Shown here: in pieces, positions 25,249 through 33,987 of the stretch | Numbering within the stretch: the stretch's first letter is position 1 | Layout of the letters: every line of letters starts with the position of its first letter | NCBI RefSeq assembly: GCF_019039035.1 | Contig: NZ_JAHNZT010000032.1 | Span: 1-64,000 of the forward strand | From: Citreicoccus inhibens | GTDB lineage: Bacteria > Myxococcota > Myxococcia > Myxococcales > Myxococcaceae | DNA length: 64,000 nt | Direction of reading: 5' to 3' | Program-made: the position numbers and the translations under genes | The notes under the pieces: generated by a model | Seen by the model: the letters and a program-made list of their open reading frames with translations, nothing else | Databases searched by the model: none | Told to the model about the DNA's origin: nothing

Positions 25249-26144
25249 TGCGCCTCCTCCTGAAGCTGCTGGGCGTGGGTCTCGGTGGTCCACGTCCACG
25301 TCTCACCGCGCACCGGCGCGCTCACCGTCAGCCGCCGGTGCACCGGCACGAAGCGACTGCGCGCCACCACCTGCTCCCCCTGGCACGTCACGCCGGAGGT
25401 GAGCGCTGGAGAGCCCGCCTCGGACCACGCCTCCAGCAACTCGCGCGAGGCGTCCTTGGGCACCTTGTCCAGGCACCGCAGCGTGAACACCACCGCGTCT
25501 CCATACTCGGTGGCCCGCGAGCCCTGCACCGTGCGCTCCAGGAGGAAGTGGCCCTCCGAGTCCCCGGTCGTGAAGGCATCCACCGCCCACGTGCGCTGCC
25601 CCTCCACGAGGTTGCGTTGGAAGAGGCCGCCGTACTTCACCTCCCACTCGCGACGCGCGCGGGCCTCCAGGGCCTCGGGGGCGAAGAAGCGCTCCAGGAG
25701 GGCCATCTCCGGGCCCGCGGGGAGCGCCTGGCGCACCGCCTGCCTCGCGGCGTCCGCGCCCTCCAGCCGGATGAAGGAGCCATCCGCGGACAGCCGCTGC
25801 TGGAGGGCGAAGCGCGTCAGCAGCTCGTCCACCGCCGAGGTCACCTCCTGCCCGTCATGGACTCGGCGCGCGTGCTCGACCGTCTGCGTCAGCAGCCAGC
25901 CGCCCTCGGACGGCGCGAAGCGCGACTGCGTGGTCAGCTCCGCGTCGTCACGCGTGCGCGCCCCGCCGCGCTCCACCGTGCGCGAGGTCTGCAACAGCTC
26001 GGTGAGGACGCGGTCCACGGGGGGCCGGAAGTCCAGGCGCAGCGGAGGCGGCGGGCTCGACACGGGCACCAGCCGGGGCCGCGAGTGACACCCCAGCGCC
26101 AGGGACAGCAGCGCACAGCACGACACCAGGAGGAGGGAACGCAT
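25245..26144 (-). CDS. Lipoprotein of unknown function
   Basis: A 299-aa lipoprotein with signal MRSLLLVSCCALLSLALGC and lipid-bearing Cys near residue 19, followed by a Pro-rich linker. The body (VDRVLTELLQTSRTVERGG, EGGWLLTQTVEHARRVHDG) is a mixed alpha/beta secreted domain seen in many myxobacterial hypothetical proteins, with one Cys pair possible. I do not recognise a named family. It is translationally coupled to the CoA-binding gene. Confidence 0.78.
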   Translation of the reverse strand: MRSLLLVSCCALLSLALGCHSRPRLVPVSSPPPPLRLDFRPPVDRVLTELLQTSRTVERGGARTRDDAELTTQSRFAPSEGGWLLTQTVEHARRVHDGQEVTSAVDELLTRFALQQRLSADGSFIRLEGADAARQAVRQALPAGPEMALLERFFAPEALEARARREWEVKYGGLFQRNLVEGQRTWAVDAFTTGDSEGHFLLERTVQGSRATEYGDAVVFTLRCLDKVPKDASRELLEAWSEAGSPALTSGVTCQGEQVVARSRFVPVHRRLTVSAPVRGETWTWTTETHAQQLQEEAQ

Positions 26145-26221
26145 GCGGCCGGGGACGCTGGCAGAAAGCGCCAGCGCCCGCGAGCGTCTTCATACCCCTT
26201 GGGTGTGCCGGGCGACACGAC

Positions 26222-26539
26222 TCAGGGGTGGCGCGTGTGGCCCTCGGGCGCATGCTCCACCGCGTCCCGCCCGATGTTGCGCCGGTCGCGATTCACGCCG
26301 TCGTCATCGCGCAGACCTCCGCTGGCGAAGCGCCGCGCGGCCTCGGCCAGGTCGCGCATGGCATCCTCGCGCGAGGCGTACTCCTCGCGCGGCAGCGACT
26401 TGAGGACGTTGATGATGTCCACGGGCGCGCCGTTGTCCTCGGCCGCCTGGACCATCTCCTCGCGCTGCGCCGGGTACTCCACCGCGTCGAGCTGCGCCGA
26501 GATGGAGAGCCCTGGGTCCTCCGCCTGTCCGAATGCCAT
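26222..26539 (-). CDS. DUF2795-family protein
   Basis: A 105-aa protein. Residues 15-65 (VEYPAQREEMVQAAEDNG then PVDIINVLKSLPREEYASRE) match the DUF2795 domain, a small helical fold of unknown function seen next to stress genes in myxobacteria. The C-terminus is charged and His-containing (RNIGRDAVEHAPEGHTRHP). ATG 26539 was chosen; it is divergent from the YiiX-like gene. Confidence 0.8.
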   Translation of the reverse strand: MAFGQAEDPGLSISAQLDAVEYPAQREEMVQAAEDNGAPVDIINVLKSLPREEYASREDAMRDLAEAARRFASGGLRDDDGVNRDRRNIGRDAVEHAPEGHTRHP

Positions 26540-26731
26540 CGTGCGTCCACCTTTCCGCCCGAGCCACGTCGCCCGGGCACTGCGCCCTGCCCTGGAAACG
26601 TGGGGCCCATCCCCGCCCGGGACCACCGGGGCCCCCCAGACCCCTCCGGTGCCCGGCCAGGGGGCCAACCGCCCATCGCCCGGCGGGATAGAGTGACGCC
26701 CCACCCACCCCTGCTCCCTGGAGTCGCGTCG

Positions 26732-28318
26732 GTGCCTGCCTCCCCCACCCTGCTGCTCGCCTGGCTCGCGCTCGCCGAGCCCGCCCCCGCCCCTGCAGCG
26801 GCCCCGGCCCCGGCCGCTGACGTGTACGCGCTCGACGACGCGGCGTTCGTGGCCCAGGCCCAGCGAGACCTGGAGGCGCTCCAGCGACATGCCGAGGGCA
26901 TGCGGCGCCTGGAGGAGGACATGGGCCGCGCGCGCGCCCTCTACACGCAGGCGCGCGCGGTGCCGTACACGCCGGACCAGAAGCAGCGCCTGGTCAGCAC
27001 GTGGGCCGCGTTCTTCGACTACTTCGTCTCGGTGGAGGTCATCCGCCAGCGCTACTGGGAGTTCCTCAAGGCGCCCGCCCCCACCCAACCCATCAAACAC
27101 GGCTGGGGCTTCCTGCTCACGCACGGCGCGCTCACCACCGAGCTGGCCCGCGGGCTCACCTTCGTGGACCTCGCGGGAGGACGGCCGCAGTTGGAGGTCC
27201 TCCTCGACGAGCCCTCGCCCGAGTACGGCCTGCCCGCGCGCACCTTCGCCCGCTTCCGCGAGAAGGTCGTCCACGTGGGCACCGCCACGCAGCTCTTCAC
27301 CGGAGACGGCTACAAGGAACAGCTCCGGCCGGTGTTCGCGGACTCGGGCGCGATGGGCCAGCCGCGCGTGACGTGGCTCTTCCAGGAGATGAAGGACAAC
27401 AGCCGCGTGGCGCGCGGCAAGCTCGCCAGACGAGGCGCCCCGCTCTTCGTCCAAGCGGCGGCGGGCGTGACGCAGGACTCCACCCTGCGCGCCATCTTCC
27501 CCGTGCAGAAGGCCGTGGCCGAGTGGATGGGCGACACCCGCGTGCACCGCCTGGGCAAGCCCCTCATCACCCGCGAACAGGTCGACGCCGTGCTCGCGCG
27601 CATGGAGCCCGGCGACATCGTCCTGGCGCGGCAGAACTGGTTCCTCTCCAACATCGGACTGCCGGGCTTCTGGCCCCACGCGGAGCTGTATGTCGGCACG
27701 CCCGCGCAACTGTCCGCCGCGTTCGACGCGGATCCCGACGTGCGCGCCTGGGTGGCCACGCTGCCCGGAGGCGGCGCCACGTTCAGCGAGCACCTGGCGC
27801 ACGCCTTCCCCGCCAAGTGGGCCGAGTACTCGGGCCAGGACGCGCACGGTGACGCCATCCGCATCATCGAGTCCATCAGCGAGGGCGTGTCCTTCACCGG
27901 CCCCGAGCACGGCCTGCACGTGGACTACCTGGGCGTCCTGCGGCCTCGCCTCTCCAAGCGCGACAAGGCCCTAGCCATCCTCCGGGCGTTCACCTTCCAG
28001 GGGCGCCCGTACGACTTCAACTTCGACTTCTTCTCGGACCAGACGCTGGTGTGCACCGAGCTGGTGTGGAAGTCCTATGCCCCCGCCCAGGACATGAAGG
28101 GCCTGGCCATTCCGCTGGTGGACGTGGCCGGTCGGCGCACCTTGCCGGCCAATGAAATCGTGCGCGTCTTTGACCGGGAGTTTGGCCAGCCCGAGCACCA
28201 GCTCGACTTCGTGGCGTTCCTGGACGGTCGGGAGGGCTCGGGCGACGCGGTGGCGGCAAACGCCGAGGCATTCCGTTATTCGTATCGCCGGCTGAAGTGG
28301 GACATCGCCCAGGAGTAG
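26732..28318 (+). CDS. YiiX-like permuted papain-fold (NlpC/P60 superfamily) protein
   Basis: A 528-aa exported-looking protein (GTG start, VPASPTLLLAWLALAEPAPA, weak signal). The C-terminal half carries the permuted NlpC/P60 pattern: a nearby His in GDIVLARQNWFLSNIG and FWPHAELYVG, and the Cys in TLVCTELVWKSY. The N-terminal 200 residues are helical. Members act on lipids or peptides; the substrate is unknown. A GTG 39 bases further upstream is possible. It is followed 25 bases on by a 91-aa gene. Confidence 0.7.
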   Translation: MPASPTLLLAWLALAEPAPAPAAAPAPAADVYALDDAAFVAQAQRDLEALQRHAEGMRRLEEDMGRARALYTQARAVPYTPDQKQRLVSTWAAFFDYFVSVEVIRQRYWEFLKAPAPTQPIKHGWGFLLTHGALTTELARGLTFVDLAGGRPQLEVLLDEPSPEYGLPARTFARFREKVVHVGTATQLFTGDGYKEQLRPVFADSGAMGQPRVTWLFQEMKDNSRVARGKLARRGAPLFVQAAAGVTQDSTLRAIFPVQKAVAEWMGDTRVHRLGKPLITREQVDAVLARMEPGDIVLARQNWFLSNIGLPGFWPHAELYVGTPAQLSAAFDADPDVRAWVATLPGGGATFSEHLAHAFPAKWAEYSGQDAHGDAIRIIESISEGVSFTGPEHGLHVDYLGVLRPRLSKRDKALAILRAFTFQGRPYDFNFDFFSDQTLVCTELVWKSYAPAQDMKGLAIPLVDVAGRRTLPANEIVRVFDREFGQPEHQLDFVAFLDGREGSGDAVAANAEAFRYSYRRLKWDIAQE

Positions 28319-28343
28319 TCGCAGAGGAGTAGAAACGCGCACC

Positions 28344-28619
28344 ATGACGGAAGAGACAGCCCACGAAATGCTCGAGCTGGGTGCCCAGCTCTACGAGCGG
28401 ATGATTTCCCAGCAGCAGGCGAAGGTGCTTCGCCTGGCCCGGGAGGCGGTGCCGAACATGACGCCCGAGGAGCTGCGCAACCCTCACGACTTCCCAGAAC
28501 TCAAGGAACATCCGACGTTCGAGTTCGAGGACGGAATCCTGGCCGGGCTCATTTCCGCCCATGTGGCCCTGCGGGCCGAAATCAAGGGGCGCCTGCCTCT
28601 GAGGCCTCCGGCGAGCTGA
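28344..28619 (+). CDS. Small hypothetical protein
   Basis: A 91-aa acidic protein (MTEETAHEMLELGAQLYERM, LAREAVPNMTPEELRNPHDF, FEFEDGILAGLISAHVALRAE). No recognised domain, no signal peptide. It lies 25 bases behind the YiiX-like gene and 54 bases ahead of the SirB1-like gene, with the same orientation, so an operon is likely. It looks genuine by composition and by its neighbours. Confidence 0.65.
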   Translation: MTEETAHEMLELGAQLYERMISQQQAKVLRLAREAVPNMTPEELRNPHDFPELKEHPTFEFEDGILAGLISAHVALRAEIKGRLPLRPPAS

Positions 28620-28673
28620 CGCTCGGCCGCCTGCCTTTGCCGTTGGAGCGCCCGTGCGTTACTGGTTCCTCCC

Positions 28674-29528
28674 GTGAGCATCCCCATTGGATTCGGGCCG
28701 CCACTCGCCCGCGAGCGGTTGGTGTCCGCGCTGGCAGCGGATCCGCCGCGCTTGGACCTGGCGGCGCTGGCCATCGCCACCCTTGACCGCTCGGACCTGG
28801 ACGCGCCCGCGTGCCTGCACACGCTGGACGCGCTGGCGTGCCGGGTGCAAATCGAGGCCGAGCGACTCATGGAGCGCGGCGAGGCGATCGCCCCGCTGCG
28901 CGCGCTGCGCCATGTGCTGGCGGACATCGAGGGGTTCCGCGGCAACTCGCAGGACTACCACTCGCCGGAGAACAGCTTCTTGGACCGCGTGCTGGAGCGG
29001 AAGGTGGGGCTGCCCATCACGCTCTCGGTGCTCTACCTGGAGGTCGCGCGGCGCGCGGGCATCTCGCTCTACGGCGTGCCGTTTCCCGGCCACTTCCTGG
29101 TCGCGTGCGACGCGGGCGACCACAAGCTGGTGATGGATCCGTTCCACGAGGGCGACATCCTCACCGAGCACGGCTGCGAGGAGCTGCTCAAGCGCGTGGC
29201 GCCGCAGCTCAAGTTCGACCGGGCCATGCTGTCGCCCGCGCCCGTGGAGCTCATCGCGTACCGCATGCTGTCCAACCTGCGCCGCGTCTATCTGGGGCGC
29301 GAGGACTGTGAACGCAGTCTGGCGGTGGTGGACCTGCTCTTGCTGCTCGCCCCGGACCATCCGGGTGAGCTGCGCACGCGCGCGGCGCTGCTGGCCAGCC
29401 TGGGGGCCTACCGCGCGGCGCTCAAGGACGTGGAGCGCTGCCTGGAGCTGTCCCCGGATGCGCCGGACCGCGAGCGGCTGGAGCTCACCGCGCGCGAGCT
29501 GCGCGAGCGCGCCGCCCTGCTCAACTGA
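28674..29528 (+). CDS. SirB1-family transglutaminase-like protein with TPR end
   Basis: A 284-aa protein with GTG start. The N-terminal domain matches SirB1/transglutaminase-like core 2: DYHSPENSFLDRVLERKVG, LPITLSVLYLEVARRAG and GVPFPGHFLVACD are diagnostic. The C-terminus contains two TPR-like helices (RALLASLGAYRAALKDVERCLEL). Members are cytoplasmic proteins of unknown activity. It is followed by a Nudix gene. Confidence 0.88.
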   Translation: MSIPIGFGPPLARERLVSALAADPPRLDLAALAIATLDRSDLDAPACLHTLDALACRVQIEAERLMERGEAIAPLRALRHVLADIEGFRGNSQDYHSPENSFLDRVLERKVGLPITLSVLYLEVARRAGISLYGVPFPGHFLVACDAGDHKLVMDPFHEGDILTEHGCEELLKRVAPQLKFDRAMLSPAPVELIAYRMLSNLRRVYLGREDCERSLAVVDLLLLLAPDHPGELRTRAALLASLGAYRAALKDVERCLELSPDAPDRERLELTARELRERAALLN

Positions 29529-29557
29529 CCTTGAAGCCCCTCACGAAGGAGTCCGCC

Positions 29558-30109
29558 GTGTCTCGGACGGTGAAGCCCTGGCCGCGACTGCGCAAGGGCC
29601 TGGAGCATGACTTCCGCGTCGTGCAGGTGCGCCAGGACGTGGTGGCGGATCCACGCACGTCGCTGGAGCACCCGCGCGTGCGCATCGGCTGCGCGGACTG
29701 GGTCAACGTCATCGCGGTGACGCCAGGGGACGAGCTGGTGCTCGTGCGGCAGTACCGCTTCGGCACGGAGACGGCGACGCTGGAGATTCCCGGCGGCGTC
29801 ATCGACCCCGGCGAGACGCCGGAGGCCGCCGCGGCGCGCGAGTTGGAGGAAGAGACGGGCCATGTCGCGGGCCGCTGGGTGTCCTTGGGCTCGGTGCACC
29901 CCAACCCCGCGCTCCAGCCCAACCGGTGCTTCAGCTTCCTCGCGCTGGACTGCGTGAAGGTCCACGCGGGCAAGCAGGACGAGGGCGAGGACATCCTCGT
30001 GGAGCTGCACCCGCGCGCGGACGTGCCTCGGCTCATCCTGGAGGGGCACATCACCCACTCGCTCGTGGTGGTGGCCTTCTTCCTGGAGCACCTGCGCGGC
30101 GCGCGTTAG
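29558..30109 (+). CDS. Nudix hydrolase, ADP-ribose pyrophosphatase type
   Basis: A 183-aa Nudix enzyme. GTG 29558 is preferred because AAGGAG lies 6 bases upstream; an in-frame TTG at 29531 lacks one. The Nudix box GGVIDPGETPEAAAARELEE ends in ETG and is intact. The sequence VLVRQYRFGTETATLEIPGG is typical of ADP-ribose and nucleotide-sugar pyrophosphatases. The stop codon is one base from that of the convergent lipoprotein gene. Confidence 0.9.
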   Translation: MSRTVKPWPRLRKGLEHDFRVVQVRQDVVADPRTSLEHPRVRIGCADWVNVIAVTPGDELVLVRQYRFGTETATLEIPGGVIDPGETPEAAAARELEEETGHVAGRWVSLGSVHPNPALQPNRCFSFLALDCVKVHAGKQDEGEDILVELHPRADVPRLILEGHITHSLVVVAFFLEHLRGAR

Positions 30110-30110
30110 C

Positions 30111-30365
30111 TCACAGCGCGGGCAGCGCGCAGCCGCAGCCGCAGGCGGTCAGGAAGGCCGTCTCCCCGGGGCGACAGACGAAGTAGAGGTCGTGGCAGTC
30201 CTGCTGCGCGCGCGACACGTAGCGAAGCTCCGGCGTGCGGTCCGCGCACCGCTTGCGCTCGCCCTCCGCGGTGGCATCGGCGGCGTCCGTCTCGCCGCAA
30301 GCCACGCTGCCCAGCACCACGGCGGCCGCGAGCCACGCCAGCCCGAACGACATGCTCCGCAGCAC
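30111..30365 (-). CDS. Small Cys-rich lipoprotein
   Basis: An 84-aa secreted lipoprotein: MLRSMSFGLAWLAAAVVLGS with lipobox VACG. The GTG start at 30365 is supported by AGGAGG seven bases upstream; ATG 30353 is an alternative. The mature part has six cysteines, ending CGCGC. No family is recognised. Confidence 0.7.
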   Translation of the reverse strand: MLRSMSFGLAWLAAAVVLGSVACGETDAADATAEGERKRCADRTPELRYVSRAQQDCHDLYFVCRPGETAFLTACGCGCALPAL

Positions 30366-30600
30366 CCCGCTACCTCCTGGCTCGGACGTCTTGGCGTCAC
30401 GAGTCCCGGGATTTCAACGCGCCCAATCTGACGGGGTGGGCCGCGCGGCGGGAGCCCCCGGCACGGATGACCCGGCGGCATCGTCCTGCGGCGCACGGCC
30501 GCCGCGTGCGGGAGTGAACCTCGCCCGGGACTCCGGACCTTCGAGTGTCGGGCCCTCGACGGCGCGAGCGCCTTCGCGCCCACGCGCCCGGCCGAGGATG

Positions 30601-31080
30601 TCAGGCCCGGCGCGCTGTCTTCTTTCTCGCACGAGGAGGAGTGGGCTCGGCCCGCTCCCACGTTCCCGAACGTCCGCCCGACTTGTGCTCCAGTTGGACA
30701 GCCTCGATGACCATGCCCCGGTCCACGCTCTTGCACATGTCGTAGACGGTGAGCGCCGCCGCGCAGGCCGCGGTGAGCGCCTCCATCTCCACGCCCGTGC
30801 GGTCCACGGTCTTCACGCGCACCTGGACGGACAGGCCGGCCTCCACGGGAGACAGCCGCACCTCCACCCCCGCGAGCGCGATGGGATGGCAGAGCGGCAC
30901 GAAGTCCGGCGTGCGCTTGGCCGCCATGATGCCCGCGAGCCGCGCCGCCGCGAGCACATCCCCCTTCTCCACCTTGCCGGCCAGGATGCGCTCGCGCGTG
31001 GCGGGGAGCATCCGCAACAGCGCGGTGGCCACCGCCACGCGCTCCGTCTTCTCCTTGTCGCCCACGTCGATCATCTTCAT
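30601..31080 (-). CDS. moaC: Cyclic pyranopterin monophosphate synthase
   Basis: Molybdenum cofactor enzyme of 159 aa that turns the MoaA product into cyclic pyranopterin monophosphate. MIDVGDKEKTERVAVA, KRTPDFVPLCHPIALAG and VEMEALTAACAAALTVYDMCK are signature MoaC segments. The start overlaps the stop of the upstream PLP enzyme gene (ATGA). The C-terminus is a short Arg/Lys-rich extension. Confidence 0.95.
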   Translation of the reverse strand: MKMIDVGDKEKTERVAVATALLRMLPATRERILAGKVEKGDVLAAARLAGIMAAKRTPDFVPLCHPIALAGVEVRLSPVEAGLSVQVRVKTVDRTGVEMEALTAACAAALTVYDMCKSVDRGMVIEAVQLEHKSGGRSGTWERAEPTPPRARKKTARRA

Positions 31081-32264
31081 GGGCGCGCCCCCTTCGCCAC
31101 GGCTTGGAGCAGGTCGTCCGCCACGTCGTCTGGATCTTCCAGGCCCACGGACACGCGGATGAGGCTCTCGCGAATGCCAGCGGCCTCGCGCTCCTCGGGC
31201 GTCATGCGGCGCGCGCTGGCGCTGGCCGCGTGCATCACGAGCGTGCCCACGTCTCCCAACGAAGGGCCCGGCTTGCAGATGCGCAGCGCCTCCAGGAAGC
31301 GGTCCCCCTCGGGGCGTCCACCGCCCTTGATTTCAAACGCGACCATGGGGCCGAAGCCACCCTCCAACAGCTCGCGCGCCACGGCATGGTCCGGGTGCGA
31401 AGGCAGCCCGGGGTAGATGACGCGATCCAACAGCGCCGAGCCCTCCAGCCGCCGCGCCACGTGCGCGGCATGCTCGGCATGGGCCTTCATGCGCACCGGA
31501 AGCGTGCGCAGGCCGCGCAGCGTGAGCCACGCCTCGAAAGGCCCGAGCACATCGCCCGCGAGGATCCTCGCGGCGCGCAGCGGCGCCATGCGCGCCTGCG
31601 AACCACTGACGGTGCCGCCCAAGGCATCGCTGTGCCCATTGAGCCACTTGCTGGTGGACTGAACGGCGTAGTCCGCGCCGAGCGACAACGCGCGCTGGCC
31701 ATGCGGCGACGGGAACGTGGCGTCCACGACGAACACCGCGCCTGCGTCCCCGCACGCATGGGACAACGCGCGCAGGTCCGGCACGCGCAAGAGCGGGTTG
31801 GTGATGCTCTCGGCGAGCACCATGCGCGGGCGCAGCTCTCGAATGCGCGCCGGAGCTTGCGCATCCGTCAGCAGGAGCGCGTGCAGCTCCACGCCCAAGC
31901 GGGCGCAGAGGTTCTTGTAGAGCAGCCGCGTGACGCCATAGCCATCCGCCGGCATCACCAGGCGGTCTCCGGGTCGCCACGCCTGGGCGTCGAAGACGGA
32001 GCGCAGCGCGGCCATCCCGCTCGCGTACGCCACGCACGCCTCGGCGCCCTCCAACGCCGCCACCGCCTCCTCCAACAACGAAGCGTTGGGAGCGCTGATC
32101 CGCGCGTAGGCGAAGTCCTTGCCATCCAACGCGTCCGACAGGTCCTCACTGCTGTCGAACCAGTTCACCGCCGCCGGGAAGACGGGCGGCGCCACGGGCA
32201 CGGCCTTGCTGCCCGTGAGCCGCGAGCCCGCGTGCACCGCCAGCGTCTTCTGCTTCTTGCTCAT
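31077..32264 (-). CDS. Cys/Met-metabolism PLP-dependent enzyme
   Basis: A 395-aa member of the cystathionine gamma-synthase/lyase family (fold type I). The PLP lysine sits in TSKWLNGHSD; VAYASGMAALRSVF and VDATFPSPHG are characteristic. It lies between trxB (40 bases upstream) and moaC (overlap), so the three form an operon. Synthase, gamma-lyase and methionine gamma-lyase activities cannot be separated by eye. Confidence 0.88.
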   Translation of the reverse strand: MSKKQKTLAVHAGSRLTGSKAVPVAPPVFPAAVNWFDSSEDLSDALDGKDFAYARISAPNASLLEEAVAALEGAEACVAYASGMAALRSVFDAQAWRPGDRLVMPADGYGVTRLLYKNLCARLGVELHALLLTDAQAPARIRELRPRMVLAESITNPLLRVPDLRALSHACGDAGAVFVVDATFPSPHGQRALSLGADYAVQSTSKWLNGHSDALGGTVSGSQARMAPLRAARILAGDVLGPFEAWLTLRGLRTLPVRMKAHAEHAAHVARRLEGSALLDRVIYPGLPSHPDHAVARELLEGGFGPMVAFEIKGGGRPEGDRFLEALRICKPGPSLGDVGTLVMHAASASARRMTPEEREAAGIRESLIRVSVGLEDPDDVADDLLQAVAKGARP

Positions 32265-32304
32265 GCGCGTGTCGTTCCTCGTGCCGGCGGCGGTGGGCTT
32301 CGGG

Positions 32305-33270
32305 CTATTCGCCCTGTTCGATGAGCCAGCGCTCGGTGTCGATGGCCGCCATGCAGCCCGTGCCAGCCGCGGTGATGGCCTGCCGGTAGTAGCTGTCCTG
32401 CACGTCGCCGCACGCGAACACACCCTCGATGTTGGTGCGCGTCGAGCCGGGGTGCGTCTTCAGGTAGCCGCCCTGGTGCGTCTCCAGGATGCCCTGGAAC
32501 AGCTCCGTGTTCGGCGTGTGGCCAATGGCCACGAACAGGCCCGTGGCCTTGAGCAGCTGGCTGTCCCCGGACTTGAGGTTGCGCACCACCGCGCCGTTCA
32601 TGCCCTTGGCGTCGCCCACCACTTCCTCGACCGCCGAGTTCCACAGGATGGAGATCTTCGGGTTGTTGAGGACGCGCTCCTGCATCACCTTGGACGCGCG
32701 CAGCGAGTCACGCCGGTGGATGAGGGTGACGTGCTGGACGATCTTCGCCAGGTACGTGGCCTCCTCCATGGCCGTGTCGCCGCCGCCCACCACCAGCACG
32801 TCCTGCTTCTTGAAGAAGGCACCGTCGCAGGTGGCGCACGCGGACACGCCGCGGTTCTTGTAGGTGTCCTCGCCCTTGACGCCCAGCCACTTCGCGGTGG
32901 CGCCCGTGGCGATGATGACGCTCTCCGAGCGGTAGCTGATGCCGCTCTCGCCCTGGATGAAGAAGGGGCGCGAGGAGAAGTCGATCTTCGTGACGTTCTC
33001 CATGTGAATCGTGGTGCCGAAGCGCTCGGCCTGCTTCTGGAACCGCTCCATCAACTCCGGGCCGGTGATGGCGTCGGGGAAGCCGGGGTAGTTCTCCACA
33101 TCCGTGGTGACCATGAGCTGGCCGCCGGGAACTCGTTGCGGGTGGTCCAGGGTGGGACCGCCGGCGAACACCACGGGCTCCAGGTTGGCGCGAGCGGCGT
33201 AGATGGCGGCGGTGTAGCCCGCCGGGCCCGACCCGATGATGGTCACCTTGTTGATCTTCTCCTGCGACAC
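32305..33270 (-). CDS. trxB: Thioredoxin-disulfide reductase
   Basis: Flavoprotein of 321 aa reducing thioredoxin with NADPH. FAD motif IIGSGPAGYTAAIYAARA at the N-terminus, redox motif CATC (SACATCDGAFFKKQDVLV), NADPH motif VVGGGDTAMEEA and a C-terminal FACGDVQD are all present. The GTG start has GGAGGAGCC upstream. First gene of the trxB-PLP enzyme-moaC operon, divergent from the cNMP-binding gene. Confidence 0.96.
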   Translation of the reverse strand: MSQEKINKVTIIGSGPAGYTAAIYAARANLEPVVFAGGPTLDHPQRVPGGQLMVTTDVENYPGFPDAITGPELMERFQKQAERFGTTIHMENVTKIDFSSRPFFIQGESGISYRSESVIIATGATAKWLGVKGEDTYKNRGVSACATCDGAFFKKQDVLVVGGGDTAMEEATYLAKIVQHVTLIHRRDSLRASKVMQERVLNNPKISILWNSAVEEVVGDAKGMNGAVVRNLKSGDSQLLKATGLFVAIGHTPNTELFQGILETHQGGYLKTHPGSTRTNIEGVFACGDVQDSYYRQAITAAGTGCMAAIDTERWLIEQGE

Positions 33271-33342
33271 GGCTCCTCCTGTTCGATGCGAGGCCGCGAA
33301 GGTACCAGAGGCCCTCGGGCACGTGATACGAAGCTGGGCCCT

Positions 33343-33801
33343 ATGGATGCTGCGGTCCTCAAGAAGGTTGCGCTCTTCGAGGGTTTGACCCAGGGCCAGC
33401 TCGCCAAGGTGGCCCAGATTGCTCAGCCCCGGAGCTACCCGACAGGCGCCTTCCTGTTTCGCGAAGGCGAAGCAGGCCAGGACATGTTCGTCATCGCCGA
33501 GGGCAAGGTCCGCATCTCCAAGTCGGTGCCCGGCATCGGCGAGGAGGCGCTCGCCATCCTGGAGGCCGGGCAGTATTTCGGCGAGATGGCGGTAATCGAG
33601 GACTCGGCCCGCTCGGCGGACGCCATCGCCCATGTCGCCTGCACGGTCTGGGTCATCGAGCGGTCGCGGTTGGACCAGCTCATGTTCACCGACAAGGACC
33701 TCGCCTACGTCCTGCTGTGGACGTTCGTCCGCACGCTGAGCGAGCGACTTCGCGAGACGAACGAGAAGATTAAAGGCTTCTTCGCCATCTCGCGCTTCTA
33801 G
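33343..33801 (+). CDS. Cyclic nucleotide-binding domain protein
   Basis: A 152-aa protein consisting of one cNMP-binding domain (CRP/PKA type): FLFREGEAGQDMFVIAEGKV, GQYFGEMAVIEDSARSADAI. The FGEMAVIEDSARSAD segment is the phosphate-binding cassette. No DNA-binding helix-turn-helix follows, so it is a binding module without an obvious output domain, as in M. xanthus cNMP proteins. The final helix (KIKGFFAISRF) ends the product. Confidence 0.9.
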   Translation: MDAAVLKKVALFEGLTQGQLAKVAQIAQPRSYPTGAFLFREGEAGQDMFVIAEGKVRISKSVPGIGEEALAILEAGQYFGEMAVIEDSARSADAIAHVACTVWVIERSRLDQLMFTDKDLAYVLLWTFVRTLSERLRETNEKIKGFFAISRF

Positions 33802-33987
33802 CGCGTGACAGGCCCCTTGCCCGGCGGGCGGGCGTCTCGCGCGCCGAGAGCCAGACTGGCGCATGCGCGCCCGTCCCCGCGGTGAGCCTCCGCCCACGAG
33901 GTGAGACGGCGGACGCCCGCCTCGCCCGAGTGGCGGAGACCGGCATGTGGGTTGCTCAGCCAACACCCCGGCGTGTCGGGAGGCGGG

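Noticed and set aside
26228-26731. N-terminal extension of the YiiX-like protein
   Set aside because: The upstream in-frame sequence overlaps the divergent DUF2795 gene and is low-complexity; GTG 26732 has a GGAG at good distance and begins a signal-like segment.
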